From a virus: DNA of 34,843 nucleotides. The notes below the pieces were generated by a model. That model had not been told where the DNA came from. It did no database searches and saw only the letters and a list, made by a program, of their open reading frames with translations. Numbering within the stretch: the first letter of the stretch is position 1; each line of letters starts with the position of its first letter. Made by a program: the position numbers and the translations under genes. The stretch lies in IMG/VR virus record IMGVR_UViG_3300040807_001229, positions 1 to 34,843 of that record. One strand, given 5' to 3'. Positions 1 through 6,831 of the stretch are shown piece after piece.

Positions 1-1394
1 GCAGGATCCATCTTACCTAGATTGTCATCTAGTAGTTTCTCAAGTTCACCGAGAATGTCATTATGTTGGCCTAGTTTCATTTCAAGTTCCTCTAATCTAG
101 GGTCGTCAACTCGTACCACTTTACGTTCGACGTTTTTGCCTCTGTCCTGTCTCCACCATGATATAGTCATTGTACCAGCAAGAACTAAACATACAGCAAG
201 TGGATCAAAAACTGCTACTATTATAATTATCACCCAACGCACCGCTTCTTCTAATAATGTCTTATCTGCTGCGCCATAGATAAGTTCTGCGATGTATTTT
301 ACTGGGCCTACTTCTGCTTCAAACTGTCTGTACTTTTTCTCAAATACAAACTTCTCTTCTCGTAGCTGATCAATAACTGGCTGTTCAGCTTCTATTAGTT
401 TCTCAATATCAGCAATACGTGTGTCTACACCTTTATTAGCATTGCCTGCTTCAAGTGTGTAACGTGCAATATTGTCGTTAGCACTCTTTACTGTTGGTTC
501 AACGCTCTTGCGAATAGTGGCAATACGTGCTTCAACTTCTTTAATACTAGCTGCTAGACGACCGTTGATTGCACGAATCTCTGCCTGCACTCTACTAGCA
601 ATGGTTAGTTCATTTGCTTTGGCTTGGTCAATGTCAGCCTGTAGTTTATCACGCTCTGGCTTTTGTCTAGCTCTTAGTTCAGCACCCTTAGCAACGTTGT
701 CTGTTGAACTGCTAAACAATCCACTTGACCCTGTAGTACCCTGCTTGGTGTATGCTTCTACATCATTGTCTAGTCTTGTAAGTTCGTCCTGTGCTACTTT
801 AATACTAGCCTCTGCACGTTTCTGTGCATCAACTAGGCGCTTTTCCTGCTGACCAATCTCTGTTTGTGCTTGGCTGCGTAGCCCAGGTATCTTAGCGTTC
901 TCAGCATCTATCTGTGGTTGTAGTCTAGCATTAGCATCCTTAATACGCTGTTGCTCTCGGGTAATGAGACTGTCGATTCGACCACCAGTTTCGCCCTTGT
1001 TTAAATCCTGTATGTTTTCTTGCCAGCGTTTGATTTTGGCTTCTGACCTAGCCATCTTTTCGTCAATAGCTTCTGCAAGTGCAATCTGTTCTGCGCCTAC
1101 ACTAGCCTGTTCAATATGACTCTTACTTAGGAAACCAAACACACCCATGCTTGTAATAAACATAAGCACTATAACCGCCCCGGTTAAGTAGGCACGTATA
1201 ATCTTAGGCGCACGATTCCAGTTCTGATGTAGCCATACAGTTGTTAGGATCTTACCAACTTCTAGTACACTGCCCATTAGAACAATAGGCACAAAGGCTG
1301 CTGCAAAGATAGCAGTTAAACCAATAATACTATAGTACGCCGCAATGCCAGATATACAAAGGGCAACTAATAATGTAAGGATACCTAGAAACAT
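1..1394 (-). CDS. Membrane-anchored coiled-coil protein, partial (C-terminus beyond the window)
   Basis: An open frame runs from an ATG at 1394 to the window edge, 464 codons without a stop, so the C-terminus is missing. The N-terminal 95 residues hold hydrophobic segments (start MFLGILTLLVALCISG, then further segments near residues 25-45 and 70-90). A long charged region rich in Ala, Glu, Gln, Lys and Arg follows at about 95-370 and looks like coiled coil. Another hydrophobic segment (VRWVIIIIVAVFDPLAVCLVLAG) lies near residue 390, followed by a charged tail. The layout suggests a protein anchored at both ends with a long helical domain between. Proteins of this design occur in T4-like marine phages, usually as virion or membrane proteins of unknown role. 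An (A)TAAATA element lies just upstream. Function is unknown; the gene itself is well supported. Confidence 0.85.
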   Translation of the reverse strand, partial: MFLGILTLLVALCISGIAAYYSIIGLTAIFAAAFVPIVLMGSVLEVGKILTTVWLHQNWNRAPKIIRAYLTGAVIVLMFITSMGVFGFLSKSHIEQASVGAEQIALAEAIDEKMARSEAKIKRWQENIQDLNKGETGGRIDSLITREQQRIKDANARLQPQIDAENAKIPGLRSQAQTEIGQQEKRLVDAQKRAEASIKVAQDELTRLDNDVEAYTKQGTTGSSGLFSSSTDNVAKGAELRARQKPERDKLQADIDQAKANELTIASRVQAEIRAINGRLAASIKEVEARIATIRKSVEPTVKSANDNIARYTLEAGNANKGVDTRIADIEKLIEAEQPVIDQLREEKFVFEKKYRQFEAEVGPVKYIAELIYGAADKTLLEEAVRWVIIIIVAVFDPLAVCLVLAGTMTISWWRQDRGKNVERKVVRVDDPRLEELEMKLGQHNDILGELEKLLDDNLGKMDP

Positions 1395-1429
1395 CTGTGT
1401 ATTATACTACCTTTTTACTCTAACGTCTA

Positions 1430-1436
1430 TATTTAA
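1430..1436 (-). promoter_or_regulatory. Candidate T4-like late promoter (TTAAATA)
   Basis: The minus strand reads TTAAATATAG about 36 bases before the ATG at 1394. It matches the TAAATA core of the T4 late promoter and overlaps the stop codon of the preceding gene. It is a weaker match than the ATAAATA copies elsewhere. Confidence 0.3.
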
Positions 1437-2833
1437 CGCTGTTCAATCCAAGTGAATGATGCCAGTGCGTCTTTACCCGTGCCGTTTGAAGCACACAGGA
1501 TGGTGAATACATCGCTGACTGTACCAAGCGAAGATCGACCTATCTGATATGCTGTATCTCGATCTAATCGAACACCTGCGCCACCACCACCAGTAATGAT
1601 AAATCCACTATCAAGACTTTCACCATGATTGGCAACTGTGATATTAGCTGGAGTAATATATGTCTGATATTGTGTAAACGCATCTGGATCCGGAACATCT
1701 AGCCAAGGTTGCGGTCCTGACGCTCCTGCTGTGACTTCAGCAGGTATTGTGGGATTACGCACTAGTTTATAAAAGACGTTGGTGTTGTCAATGGTAGCAA
1801 CCTGGAAGAAGGTTGGAAGAACGATTCCGTTCAGTGCTGTTGACTTTAATCTGATACTTAAAACTGGATACCAATTGTCTGAACTTCCTGCGTTGGTCAA
1901 GGCACTTGACATCCGTGTACCATAAAAAGGTGCGCTGATGTTTTGTGCAATACCAAGTTTACCCACTGTGCCTTCTGAGATCACACTATTGGATCCTTGA
2001 AGCATTGTGAATGGTCCACCTGCTACTGTAGTCAGTGCTTCTATTTCCATTCTAACTGGAAGAAAAGGAGTCTTTGCCCAAGGATCGGTATATCTGTTGG
2101 CAGTTCGGTGTCGATGCACAACACGAGTTGCACCATCAATTACAAAACCAAACTTAACTTCACCTGCGCCATACCATTCATATTCAAAGCTGACTAACTG
2201 TAGCTTGGTTGCGTCTGCGGTGAGACCACTTGCTGTAGTGCCGTCAAGTTTGTCGCCATTCCAAGCACTTCTTGGAGTTACAATGTCAGCGCCGCCGTTT
2301 GATACTGTGCAGTTATAAACTGGAGCACCATCTACCCACACTCCACTGTCTTCAAACCAAAAGCCATCGCCATTTTGATCGAACATTCCCCATCTTTTGC
2401 GAATACCTTCTACAGGAGCTCCAATTGTGATAGCAAAACTCACTGTGCTGGTTCTTCCTGGAACATATCTTTGTACGAGAAGAGTTTGTCTAATAACTTT
2501 ATCGCCACTGTCTCCAGCGATGCTCAACTGTACTTGACTGCTGGCTGGTACATGAGTTGCGCTGCCAGTGCCTGTTACATCAGTCTCCCATACGTCAGTT
2601 TCGGTACCAAATTGGAATGTGTTAAAGAACACAGTTTCATAAGGACTTACTTTTTGTCTACCTTTGGAAGTTAGTCCGCCTTCGTCGCCTGGACCAGTGG
2701 AGTTTTTAATACGCATAACAGGTTGCCCTGATGGATTATATTCCATGGCTTTATGCAGGTTAAGTAGGTTTGTTTCCTGTGGATGTTCGTATTGTGTGGT
2801 GTTGTCTCTACTAGTGTCTGAACGATCAACCAT
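1433..2833 (-). CDS. Probable virion structural protein
   Basis: This is a 466-residue protein with no membrane segment or signal peptide. It is rich in Thr, Gly, Val and aromatic residues, with a beta-type pattern in the middle (for example SFEYEWYGAGEVKFGFVIDG) and a phrase WGMFDQNGDGFWFEDSGVWV that resembles the core of phage capsid-surface or tail-adhesion beta-sandwich proteins. It starts at an ATG four bases after the stop of the upstream gene, without a clear Shine-Dalgarno sequence, so translation may be coupled. Virion-type neighbours support a structural role. No catalytic motif was recognised and the exact virion position is unknown. Confidence 0.7.
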   Translation of the reverse strand: MVDRSDTSRDNTTQYEHPQETNLLNLHKAMEYNPSGQPVMRIKNSTGPGDEGGLTSKGRQKVSPYETVFFNTFQFGTETDVWETDVTGTGSATHVPASSQVQLSIAGDSGDKVIRQTLLVQRYVPGRTSTVSFAITIGAPVEGIRKRWGMFDQNGDGFWFEDSGVWVDGAPVYNCTVSNGGADIVTPRSAWNGDKLDGTTASGLTADATKLQLVSFEYEWYGAGEVKFGFVIDGATRVVHRHRTANRYTDPWAKTPFLPVRMEIEALTTVAGGPFTMLQGSNSVISEGTVGKLGIAQNISAPFYGTRMSSALTNAGSSDNWYPVLSIRLKSTALNGIVLPTFFQVATIDNTNVFYKLVRNPTIPAEVTAGASGPQPWLDVPDPDAFTQYQTYITPANITVANHGESLDSGFIITGGGGAGVRLDRDTAYQIGRSSLGTVSDVFTILCASNGTGKDALASFTWIEQR

Positions 2834-2836
2834 GGT

Positions 2837-3289
2837 TTATGTCCAAGGGCGACCTTGAGTAAGATTGCCTCCGTCGCCTGTGTTGTCTGTTACAGTGTCA
2901 CCTACGTAGCGTGTGGGTAATATTGTTACATCATATGTATTAAGTGTTCTGCTATATGGCTGTCCAACTGCTTGACGCTTTGCCTGTGCAATGTCTAGTG
3001 TCATTTCTTGACTTGCTTGTTTAGTAGCCTGATTGCGGTCTGCTGCTACTGTAATCACATCGCCTGCTTCAATGCCTGCATTGACTAGTGTAGTACTAGC
3101 ATCGTCCGTGCTGTCTTTTACAAGTCCATTTTTGTGAATGCTTACTCGTCCATAATATGAACTTGTTAGACCTTCGTCACTAATAATAGCAGTACGAAGT
3201 TGTGCCATTGTTTGTCCGTCGTCGATTGTAAGGGAATTGTGTAGTCCTGTTAGACCTTTGTATGTAATGTTAATGTTGGCCACGGTCAT
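2837..3289 (-). CDS. Small conserved phage protein, possible ubiquitin-like fold
   Basis: The product is up to 150 residues. Residues 4-80 alternate like a beta-grasp fold and contain a phrase on controlling an index range (DDGQTMAQLRTAIISDEGL) followed by IEAGDVITVAADRNQATKQ. A Lys/Gln-rich helix and a loose C-terminal tail follow. The first ATG is at 3289, but a GTG at 3283 has a GGAG seven bases upstream and would give MANINITYKG, so GTG is the likelier start. The first codons overlap the upstream gene. It probably forms a unit with the structural gene downstream. Function unknown. Confidence 0.65.
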   Translation of the reverse strand: MTVANINITYKGLTGLHNSLTIDDGQTMAQLRTAIISDEGLTSSYYGRVSIHKNGLVKDSTDDASTTLVNAGIEAGDVITVAADRNQATKQASQEMTLDIAQAKRQAVGQPYSRTLNTYDVTILPTRYVGDTVTDNTGDGGNLTQGRPWT

Positions 3290-3563
3290 GCTCCAACTGT
3301 GTTAGGTAATGATACAGGCTTGGTGAATCTGTGCGCAAATCAGCAGCATGTTTGGGGCCATTTACCCCGCCGCCTGCATGAGTTGTTACGCTTTCAATAT
3401 CTGCGTATTGCTCGTTAGGTGCGTTAGCTGGTTCGCACTCACTGCGATCATCGTCAGTTAAATCTTCAATCTGACGGAAATGATTATCGTCAACAGGCTC
3501 ATTAACCTGTTGATATTCGTCAATTACACCCAATAGGCGTTTAATAAGTTCACTAGTATCCAT
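3270..3563 (-). CDS. Small acidic phage protein of unknown function
   Basis: This 97-residue acidic protein has an amphipathic N-terminus (MDTSELIKRLLGVIDEYQQ), an Asp/Glu-rich centre and a C-terminal segment resembling a helix (LYHYLTQLEHDRGQH). It starts at an ATG about five bases after an ATAAATA element that overlaps the stop of the dCMP-deaminase gene. Its 3' end overlaps the next gene by 20 bases. No domain was recognised. Confidence 0.6.
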   Translation of the reverse strand: MDTSELIKRLLGVIDEYQQVNEPVDDNHFRQIEDLTDDDRSECEPANAPNEQYADIESVTTHAGGGVNGPKHAADLRTDSPSLYHYLTQLEHDRGQH

Positions 3564-3567
3564 ACTG

Positions 3568-3574
3568 TATTTAT
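3568..3574 (-). promoter_or_regulatory. Candidate T4-like late promoter (ATAAATA)
   Basis: The minus strand reads ACAATAAATACAG directly before the ATG at 3563. If used, transcription would start at or just before the ATG, giving almost no leader. The TAA inside it is also the stop codon of the deaminase gene, so chance is possible. Confidence 0.35.
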
Positions 3575-4017
3575 TGTAGGACAGCGAACTCCTCAGGGTT
3601 ATCTGTGGTGTAAACTACACGCTTAAAGTCAAACTCAGCAATAGCCCGCATACAGCCCTTGCAGGGCTTTGCCATACCGTTCACCCATTCACGCTTGTCG
3701 TTATCAGGGTGTTTGATTCTATAGACATACAGAGTCGCTTTACGCAAATCATCCTTATCCAAATGGTTAAGGCTGTTGGCAATAGCGTTTACTTCGGCAT
3801 GCAAAAAGATTGCTTCTTTATTCTTACCATACTGTCTTGCGAGAGGATGACTTTTGTACTGGTTTCGTCCTGTACTAATAATTCTATTCTTAATTACGAC
3901 GCAGGCGGCTAGTTTTGCACGACTAGCGCCTTCATTGTCAATAGCCTGTCTACGCAGGAAGTCCATTACTCTATAATCACGACGCCCCAAGGGCGGCGGC
4001 GGCGGTACGTCATCCAT
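3571..4017 (-). CDS. Zinc-dependent deoxycytidylate/cytidine deaminase-family protein
   Basis: The 148-residue product has the zinc-deaminase signature: HAEVNAI (His73, Glu75) and PCKGC (Cys119, Cys122). In this family His and the two Cys bind zinc and the Glu shuttles protons while a cytosine base is converted to uracil. In T4-like phages the usual member is dCMP deaminase, which makes dUMP for thymidylate synthesis, so it fits the ribonucleotide reductase genes elsewhere in the window. The chosen ATG at 4017 overlaps the upstream stop as ATGGATGA. An in-frame start at 4077 would lie inside the upstream gene and adds an unconserved-looking tail. Substrate (dCMP or another cytosine compound) cannot be fixed from sequence alone. 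Confidence 0.85.
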   Translation of the reverse strand: MDDVPPPPPLGRRDYRVMDFLRRQAIDNEGASRAKLAACVVIKNRIISTGRNQYKSHPLARQYGKNKEAIFLHAEVNAIANSLNHLDKDDLRKATLYVYRIKHPDNDKREWVNGMAKPCKGCMRAIAEFDFKRVVYTTDNPEEFAVLQ

Positions 4018-4198
4018 TCTTCTTGCCCCGCTTGAGCTTGTTAGTATGGGCATCAAAAAGGTTACCTTCACTATCAACCTTGTAGAGCTTGCCGTCTACA
4101 TTAGTGTAGCCAACAGCAACCTTCTCAGGGTTAATAGTACGATTTAGAAAGTTTGGAATTGCGAGGAGTTCGTCCTCGACTGTCATCTTCTTAGCCAT
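4010..4198 (-). CDS. Small basic phage protein of unknown function
   Basis: This 62-residue protein starts MAKKMTVEDELLAIPNFLNR and ends in a lysine-rich tail (KLKRGKKNG). The middle (YTNVDGKLYKVDSEGNLFD) looks like a small beta hairpin. The start at 4198 forms TAATG with the stop of the gene before it, which is more credible than a longer start at 4279. It sits in a chain of coupled short genes from 5131 to 3571. No family was recognised. Confidence 0.65.
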   Translation of the reverse strand: MAKKMTVEDELLAIPNFLNRTINPEKVAVGYTNVDGKLYKVDSEGNLFDAHTNKLKRGKKNG

Positions 4199-4533
4199 TA
4201 GACCTTGTTCCTTCGATAATCTTCCAAAATATCTTCGACGAGGTAAGGAGCATCTGCGGCAAAGCCGCCAACATGCCAACGGAAAGTTCCAGTACGAGCA
4301 GTCAGTGGACTACCCTCCTTCCAATCGTAAAGGGTTACTGTGTAGTCATCATAACAATCAAGCACAGGATTGTACACTGTAATCTCACCACGAAACTCGT
4401 TAAAAACCTTGTCACTAGGACCGAGGTTCTCACCAAACACTGCTTCAAGTTCTGCATAGGTTGCCATAACATAACCCTGCAGGCTTGTACCTACAGCATC
4501 TACAGTGTCACCGCTGTCAAATATTCCAATCAT
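4198..4533 (-). CDS. Conserved phage protein with LQGY / WHVGG motifs
   Basis: The 111-residue product has a pattern I associate with a widespread family of small phage proteins: GTSLQGYVMATYAELEAVFG near residues 14-33, a DKV segment, then TVTLYDWKEGS and RWHVGGF. Its role in phages is unknown. The ATG at 4533 has AAAGGAG eight bases upstream and overlaps the preceding stop as TAATG. A TTG start eight codons upstream is less likely. Confidence 0.7.
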   Translation of the reverse strand: MIGIFDSGDTVDAVGTSLQGYVMATYAELEAVFGENLGPSDKVFNEFRGEITVYNPVLDCYDDYTVTLYDWKEGSPLTARTGTFRWHVGGFAADAPYLVEDILEDYRRNKV

Positions 4534-4709
4534 TACGCATACTCCTTTACATTCCAAACCATACCATCACGCATTGCACTTGCAGTAAGAAAAACCTCAT
4601 GCCCGTTCATGCCCTCAAAGACAAGATTGATCTTGTCGCCACTGCGTTCAACTCGCTTCAATCCAACAAGTTCCTCAACAACACAACCGCCCATATCAAC
4701 TTCAATCAT
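4533..4709 (-). CDS. Short conserved-looking protein, 58 residues
   Basis: A short open frame fills the gap between two genes. It starts MIEVDMGGCVVEELVGLKRV and ends WNVKEYA. The ATG at 4709 overlaps the preceding stop (ATGA), and its TAA overlaps the following ATG (TAATG). This coupling on both sides, and a balanced composition, support a real gene. Function unknown. Confidence 0.65.
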   Translation of the reverse strand: MIEVDMGGCVVEELVGLKRVERSGDKINLVFEGMNGHEVFLTASAMRDGMVWNVKEYA

Positions 4710-5131
4710 TTCCAGTTCTCCTCATTACGGGGATCATTATCCCAACTAACAAACTGTTTAAACTCAGCCTCGCGGCTGTAGGGCAGACCTAGGCTATAGC
4801 AAATATAGCCAGCGTCATATTCCTTGTCCAGCCCTTCCGCCTGGAGGATCCAACGAATAGCCTCCTCACGGCTTTCAGCACCCATCTTAATGCTCTCAAC
4901 AATGCGACCTTCGAACTTGGCTTCAGCAGCCAGTTCCGCAATCTTCTCCTCCTCTTCACGGCGGCACATCTCACGACAGAGACCATCCCAGATAGCCTGC
5001 TTTTTGTCGTCATCGGACTGGGTCCAACCCTCGTAAAAGGCTTCGAGAGGACGGAAACCAAGAGCATCTTTGTGGAGGTCGGAGATCAGTTCGTTGCTAA
5101 AGGTGTACATCGTGTTTCTTTCGTTTCTCAT
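4706..5131 (-). CDS. Acidic helical phage protein of unknown function
   Basis: This 141-residue, mostly helical and acidic protein has a Glu-rich stretch (MCRREEEEKIAELAAEAKFEG) and the phrase DAGYICYSLGLPYSREAEF near the C-terminus. The first ATG (5131) has AGGA very close; a second ATG at 5110 would give MYTFSNELISDLHKDALGF and may be the real start. It is the first gene after a strong extended -10 promoter and a terminator, so it leads a transcription unit running to the deaminase gene. No domain recognised. Confidence 0.7.
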   Translation of the reverse strand: MRNERNTMYTFSNELISDLHKDALGFRPLEAFYEGWTQSDDDKKQAIWDGLCREMCRREEEEKIAELAAEAKFEGRIVESIKMGAESREEAIRWILQAEGLDKEYDAGYICYSLGLPYSREAEFKQFVSWDNDPRNEENWK

Positions 5132-5144
5132 TTCCTACATATAC

Positions 5145-5172
5145 ATATTAGCACACGTAGGGTTTACGTCAA
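5145..5172 (-). promoter_or_regulatory. Sigma-70-type extended -10 promoter
   Basis: The minus strand has TTGACG (5172-5167), a 16-base spacer ending in TGC, and TAATAT (5150-5145). It sits between a terminator and the gene starting at 5131. Three other promoters in the window share the same layout. Confidence 0.8.
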
Positions 5173-5184
5173 CCATTTTATGTG

Positions 5185-5212
5185 AAAAAAGCTCACTTAG
5201 GTGAGCTTTTTT
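5185..5212. terminator. Rho-independent terminator, symmetrical
   Basis: A 12-base inverted repeat (AAAAAAGCTCAC / GTGAGCTTTTTT) with a TTAG loop. The A and T tracts allow function in both directions. On the minus strand it ends the unit of the gene at 5301-5522, just before the next promoter. Confidence 0.85.
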
Positions 5213-5213
5213 C

Positions 5214-5300
5214 TGTAGTGTAAATGCTATTTTTGCCCGCTCTGTGACACTTTTGGGAGCCGTTCCCTTGACCCTATATCACGGCAGTCAGCTGGCATAG
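5214..5300 (-). other. Intergenic trailer with a 23-codon ORF and small hairpin
   Basis: This stretch between a stop codon and the terminator is more GC-rich than its surroundings. An ATG at 5298 opens 23 codons (MPADCRDIGSRERLPKVSQS...) to a TAG at 5227, with no clear ribosome binding site. It also contains GGGAACGGCTCCC, a short stem-loop. It could be a micro-ORF, a small RNA or an untranslated trailer; evidence is weak. Confidence 0.25.
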
Positions 5301-5522
5301 CTACCTTATTACTTCAAAGTCAGGATCGTCTTTCAACGAAATCCAACGATTGTCGCCCGTTGGACTAAAAACCATCGCAAAAGGACCTAGTACACCAGTA
5401 TGCTTTGTGGTTTGGATACTGTCACGAATCTCGCTAACCCAGAATTCTGTACCAAACTGCTGGATACGATTCTTACCGTGTTTGCTCTTACCTTTGAGCG
5501 TAATCTTATCGCCTACTTGCAT
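5301..5522 (-). CDS. Small beta-type phage protein of unknown function
   Basis: The 73-residue product starts MQVGDKITLKGKSKHGKNRI, which resembles a small beta-barrel, and continues to a phrase PTGDNRWISLKDDPDFEV. AAAGGAG lies upstream of the ATG at 5522, and an extended -10 promoter lies about 25 bases before the start. A terminator about 90 bases past its stop makes it a single-gene unit. Function unknown. Confidence 0.75.
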   Translation of the reverse strand: MQVGDKITLKGKSKHGKNRIQQFGTEFWVSEIRDSIQTTKHTGVLGPFAMVFSPTGDNRWISLKDDPDFEVIR

Positions 5523-5545
5523 ATGTCTGCTCCTTTGTTATGTAC

Positions 5546-5573
5546 ATATTAGCAGGTATTAGCAATACGTCAA
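5546..5573 (-). promoter_or_regulatory. Sigma-70-type extended -10 promoter
   Basis: The minus strand has TTGACG (5573-5568), a 16-base spacer ending in TGC, and TAATAT (5551-5546). The expected start near 5539 leaves a leader containing AAAGGAG before the ATG at 5522. Confidence 0.8.
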
Positions 5574-5578
5574 CCGTT

Positions 5579-5998
5579 TTAGTTACCTTTTCCTGCTTGA
5601 TATGCTTCACGCTCCAACTGTTGCTGAATTTCAGCATTACGTTGTGCTACACCGCGTTGACAGCTAGCATAAGCACCTTCGTTGCCAATGTAACGGCTAC
5701 AGGCGTCTGCAGGGTAATTTTTATATTGTGGATGCATAGGAACAGGCTGTGGCTGTTGTACGATAACCTGAGGAGTCTGCTGCTGCTTATCCATGTTTTG
5801 TCCAACACTACTCCCAACAATAGTTCCAATAATAGCGCCGCCAATGGTAGCCGCAGTATTACCAGATCCACCACCGATTGTGTTACCAAGAATGCCGCCG
5901 GCTACACCGCCTACTACTGCACCACCCTGTTGATTTGTTACGCTGTTACAAGCAGTTAGACTTAGAGCAACTGCACCCGCGATAATAATAGACTTCAT
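5579..5998 (-). CDS. Glycine-zipper lipoprotein (17 kDa surface-antigen type)
   Basis: The 139-residue product has a lipoprotein signal peptide (MKSIIIAGAVALSLTAC), with lipobox LTAC placing the lipidated Cys at residue 17. A glycine-zipper segment follows (GGAVVGGVAGGILGNTIGGG and AATIGGAIIGTIVGSSVG), as in the Rickettsia 17 kDa antigen / glycine zipper 2TM family. A Pro/Gln-rich linker and a C-terminal domain with two Cys complete it. It should be lipidated and sent to the host envelope. In a phage it might alter the outer membrane, exclude other phages or help lysis; these are inferences. The ATG has AGGAG upstream and an ATAAATA element about 20 bases before it. Confidence 0.85.
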   Translation of the reverse strand: MKSIIIAGAVALSLTACNSVTNQQGGAVVGGVAGGILGNTIGGGSGNTAATIGGAIIGTIVGSSVGQNMDKQQQTPQVIVQQPQPVPMHPQYKNYPADACSRYIGNEGAYASCQRGVAQRNAEIQQQLEREAYQAGKGN

Positions 5999-6015
5999 AA
6001 CTTTTCTCCTATAGC

Positions 6016-6297
6016 CTATTTATTTGAACGTAGATGCTTCACCGCACCTTTTACACGTTCTGGAAAATCCCTAGTGAGCAGGGTTCCTGCTTCTAGGTCT
6101 TCAGTTGTGATTAGATCCTTGTGCCAGTGATCTATATCGTCCCAACACTCTAGCATACGTTTGGCTAGACCATCAAACAATGCATCACTCAATATGGGAT
6201 CGTCCTGTTCGTAGTATGAATATGCTGCCATGAGATACCAGGGAACCATCATATTTGGGTTCTCAATAGCATCTATACACTGCTGATCATATAACAT
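6016..6297 (-). CDS. Small phage protein with a DDPILSDALFD motif
   Basis: This 93-residue protein contains MAAYSYYEQDDPILSDALFD near residues 22-41. That resembles the YYxxDDPxxSDxxYD helix of the N-terminal Ia domain of NAD-dependent DNA ligase (LigA), but there is no adenylation domain. The rest (WDDIDHWHKDLITTEDLEAG) looks helical. Such stand-alone proteins are common in T4-like marine phages; their function is unknown. The ATG at 6297 overlaps the upstream gene by 11 bases; alternative starts at 6309 (ATG) and 6315 (GTG) cannot be excluded. Confidence 0.7.
   Translation of the reverse strand: MLYDQQCIDAIENPNMMVPWYLMAAYSYYEQDDPILSDALFDGLAKRMLECWDDIDHWHKDLITTEDLEAGTLLTRDFPERVKGAVKHLRSNK
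6017..6023 (-). promoter_or_regulatory. Candidate T4-like late promoter (ATAAATA)
   Basis: The minus strand reads CAAATAAATAGGCTATAGGAG before the lipoprotein ATG at 5998. The distance allows a short leader with the AGGAG ribosome site. It overlaps the end of the upstream gene. Confidence 0.5.
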
Positions 6298-6520
6298 ATT
6301 CAGGCACATCCTCACACGTAAAGGTATCTGCTACACTCTTAACGTGCTTGCATTTACCGTGAAAACCAAACCCAGGACAGGAGCAGTCAAACCCGTGTGG
6401 GTGTAACTCTACATCGTATGAGTTACCCTTGCTACCTGTGATAGGCCAAATTGTACCTAGCATGAAATGATCTTCTGTGTTCATTTCTGCAGGCTTGAAG
6501 TATCGTGCTTTGTATTTCAT
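6287..6520 (-). CDS. SWIM zinc-finger protein
   Basis: The 77-residue product has a SWIM zinc-finger pattern, CSCPGFGFHGKCKH at residues 46-59, with CxC and CxH as zinc ligands. SWIM fingers bind DNA or protein partners. Here the domain stands almost alone after a short beta-rich N-terminus. The ATG lies right where the upstream extended -10 promoter should start transcription (about 6520), so the mRNA may be leaderless. It could be a small early regulator or a host-interaction factor; that is inference. Confidence 0.75.
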   Translation of the reverse strand: MKYKARYFKPAEMNTEDHFMLGTIWPITGSKGNSYDVELHPHGFDCSCPGFGFHGKCKHVKSVADTFTCEDVPEYVI

Positions 6521-6526
6521 ATGCTA

Positions 6527-6554
6527 ATAATAGCACGGACTACAGGTTAGTCAA
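6527..6554 (-). promoter_or_regulatory. Sigma-70-type extended -10 promoter
   Basis: The minus strand has TTGACT (6554-6549), a 16-base spacer ending in TGC, and TATTAT (6532-6527). The -35 box lies inside the last codons of the upstream gene. The predicted start falls on the ATG at 6520. Confidence 0.75.
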
Positions 6555-6831
6555 CCATTCTTTCGTTATATTGTGTAACAAAAATATGCTTACCTACTTC
6601 ATACAACCCAACTGCTCCTAGCCAATCTGCACTACTTACATGAATACAAGCATCGCCGTCTGCATCAACGCTAGTAGCAACTAGTTCAGTAATATCTCCA
6701 GATCGTGCACGTTCGAGCATCTCTTCTAGTACTTCAATAACACTAGCACGGTTACGTTCATCCGGTGATAGTTCTTCTTCTTTACTTACAACGTTTAGGT
6801 GAACAACGTTGTCATCATCGTTGTCATTCAT
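6547..6831 (-). CDS. Small acidic phage protein of unknown function
   Basis: The 94-residue product begins with an Asp/Asn-rich tail (MNDNDDDNVVHLNVV), then a helix (SVIEVLEEMLERARSGD) and a beta-type half (ELVATSVDADGDACIHVSSA). The layout resembles small phage and prophage proteins of unknown function. Its ATG overlaps the 2OG-oxygenase stop (ATGA), so the two are co-translated. Its last codons contain the -35 box of the next promoter. Confidence 0.65.
   Translation of the reverse strand: MNDNDDDNVVHLNVVSKEEELSPDERNRASVIEVLEEMLERARSGDITELVATSVDADGDACIHVSSADWLGAVGLYEVGKHIFVTQYNERMVD

Noticed and set aside
472-852. Open frame of 126 codons on the plus strand
   Set aside because: It lies opposite the long minus-strand coiled-coil gene and has a Ser/Leu/Ala-rich shadow composition with no ribosome site.
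1997-2858. Several plus-strand open frames opposite the structural gene
   Set aside because: They overlap a well-supported minus-strand gene; none has a motif or start signal.
4010-4279. Longer version of the small basic gene starting at 4279
   Set aside because: The extra N-terminus is Arg/Cys-rich, reads across the upstream gene and lacks the TAATG coupling found at 4198.
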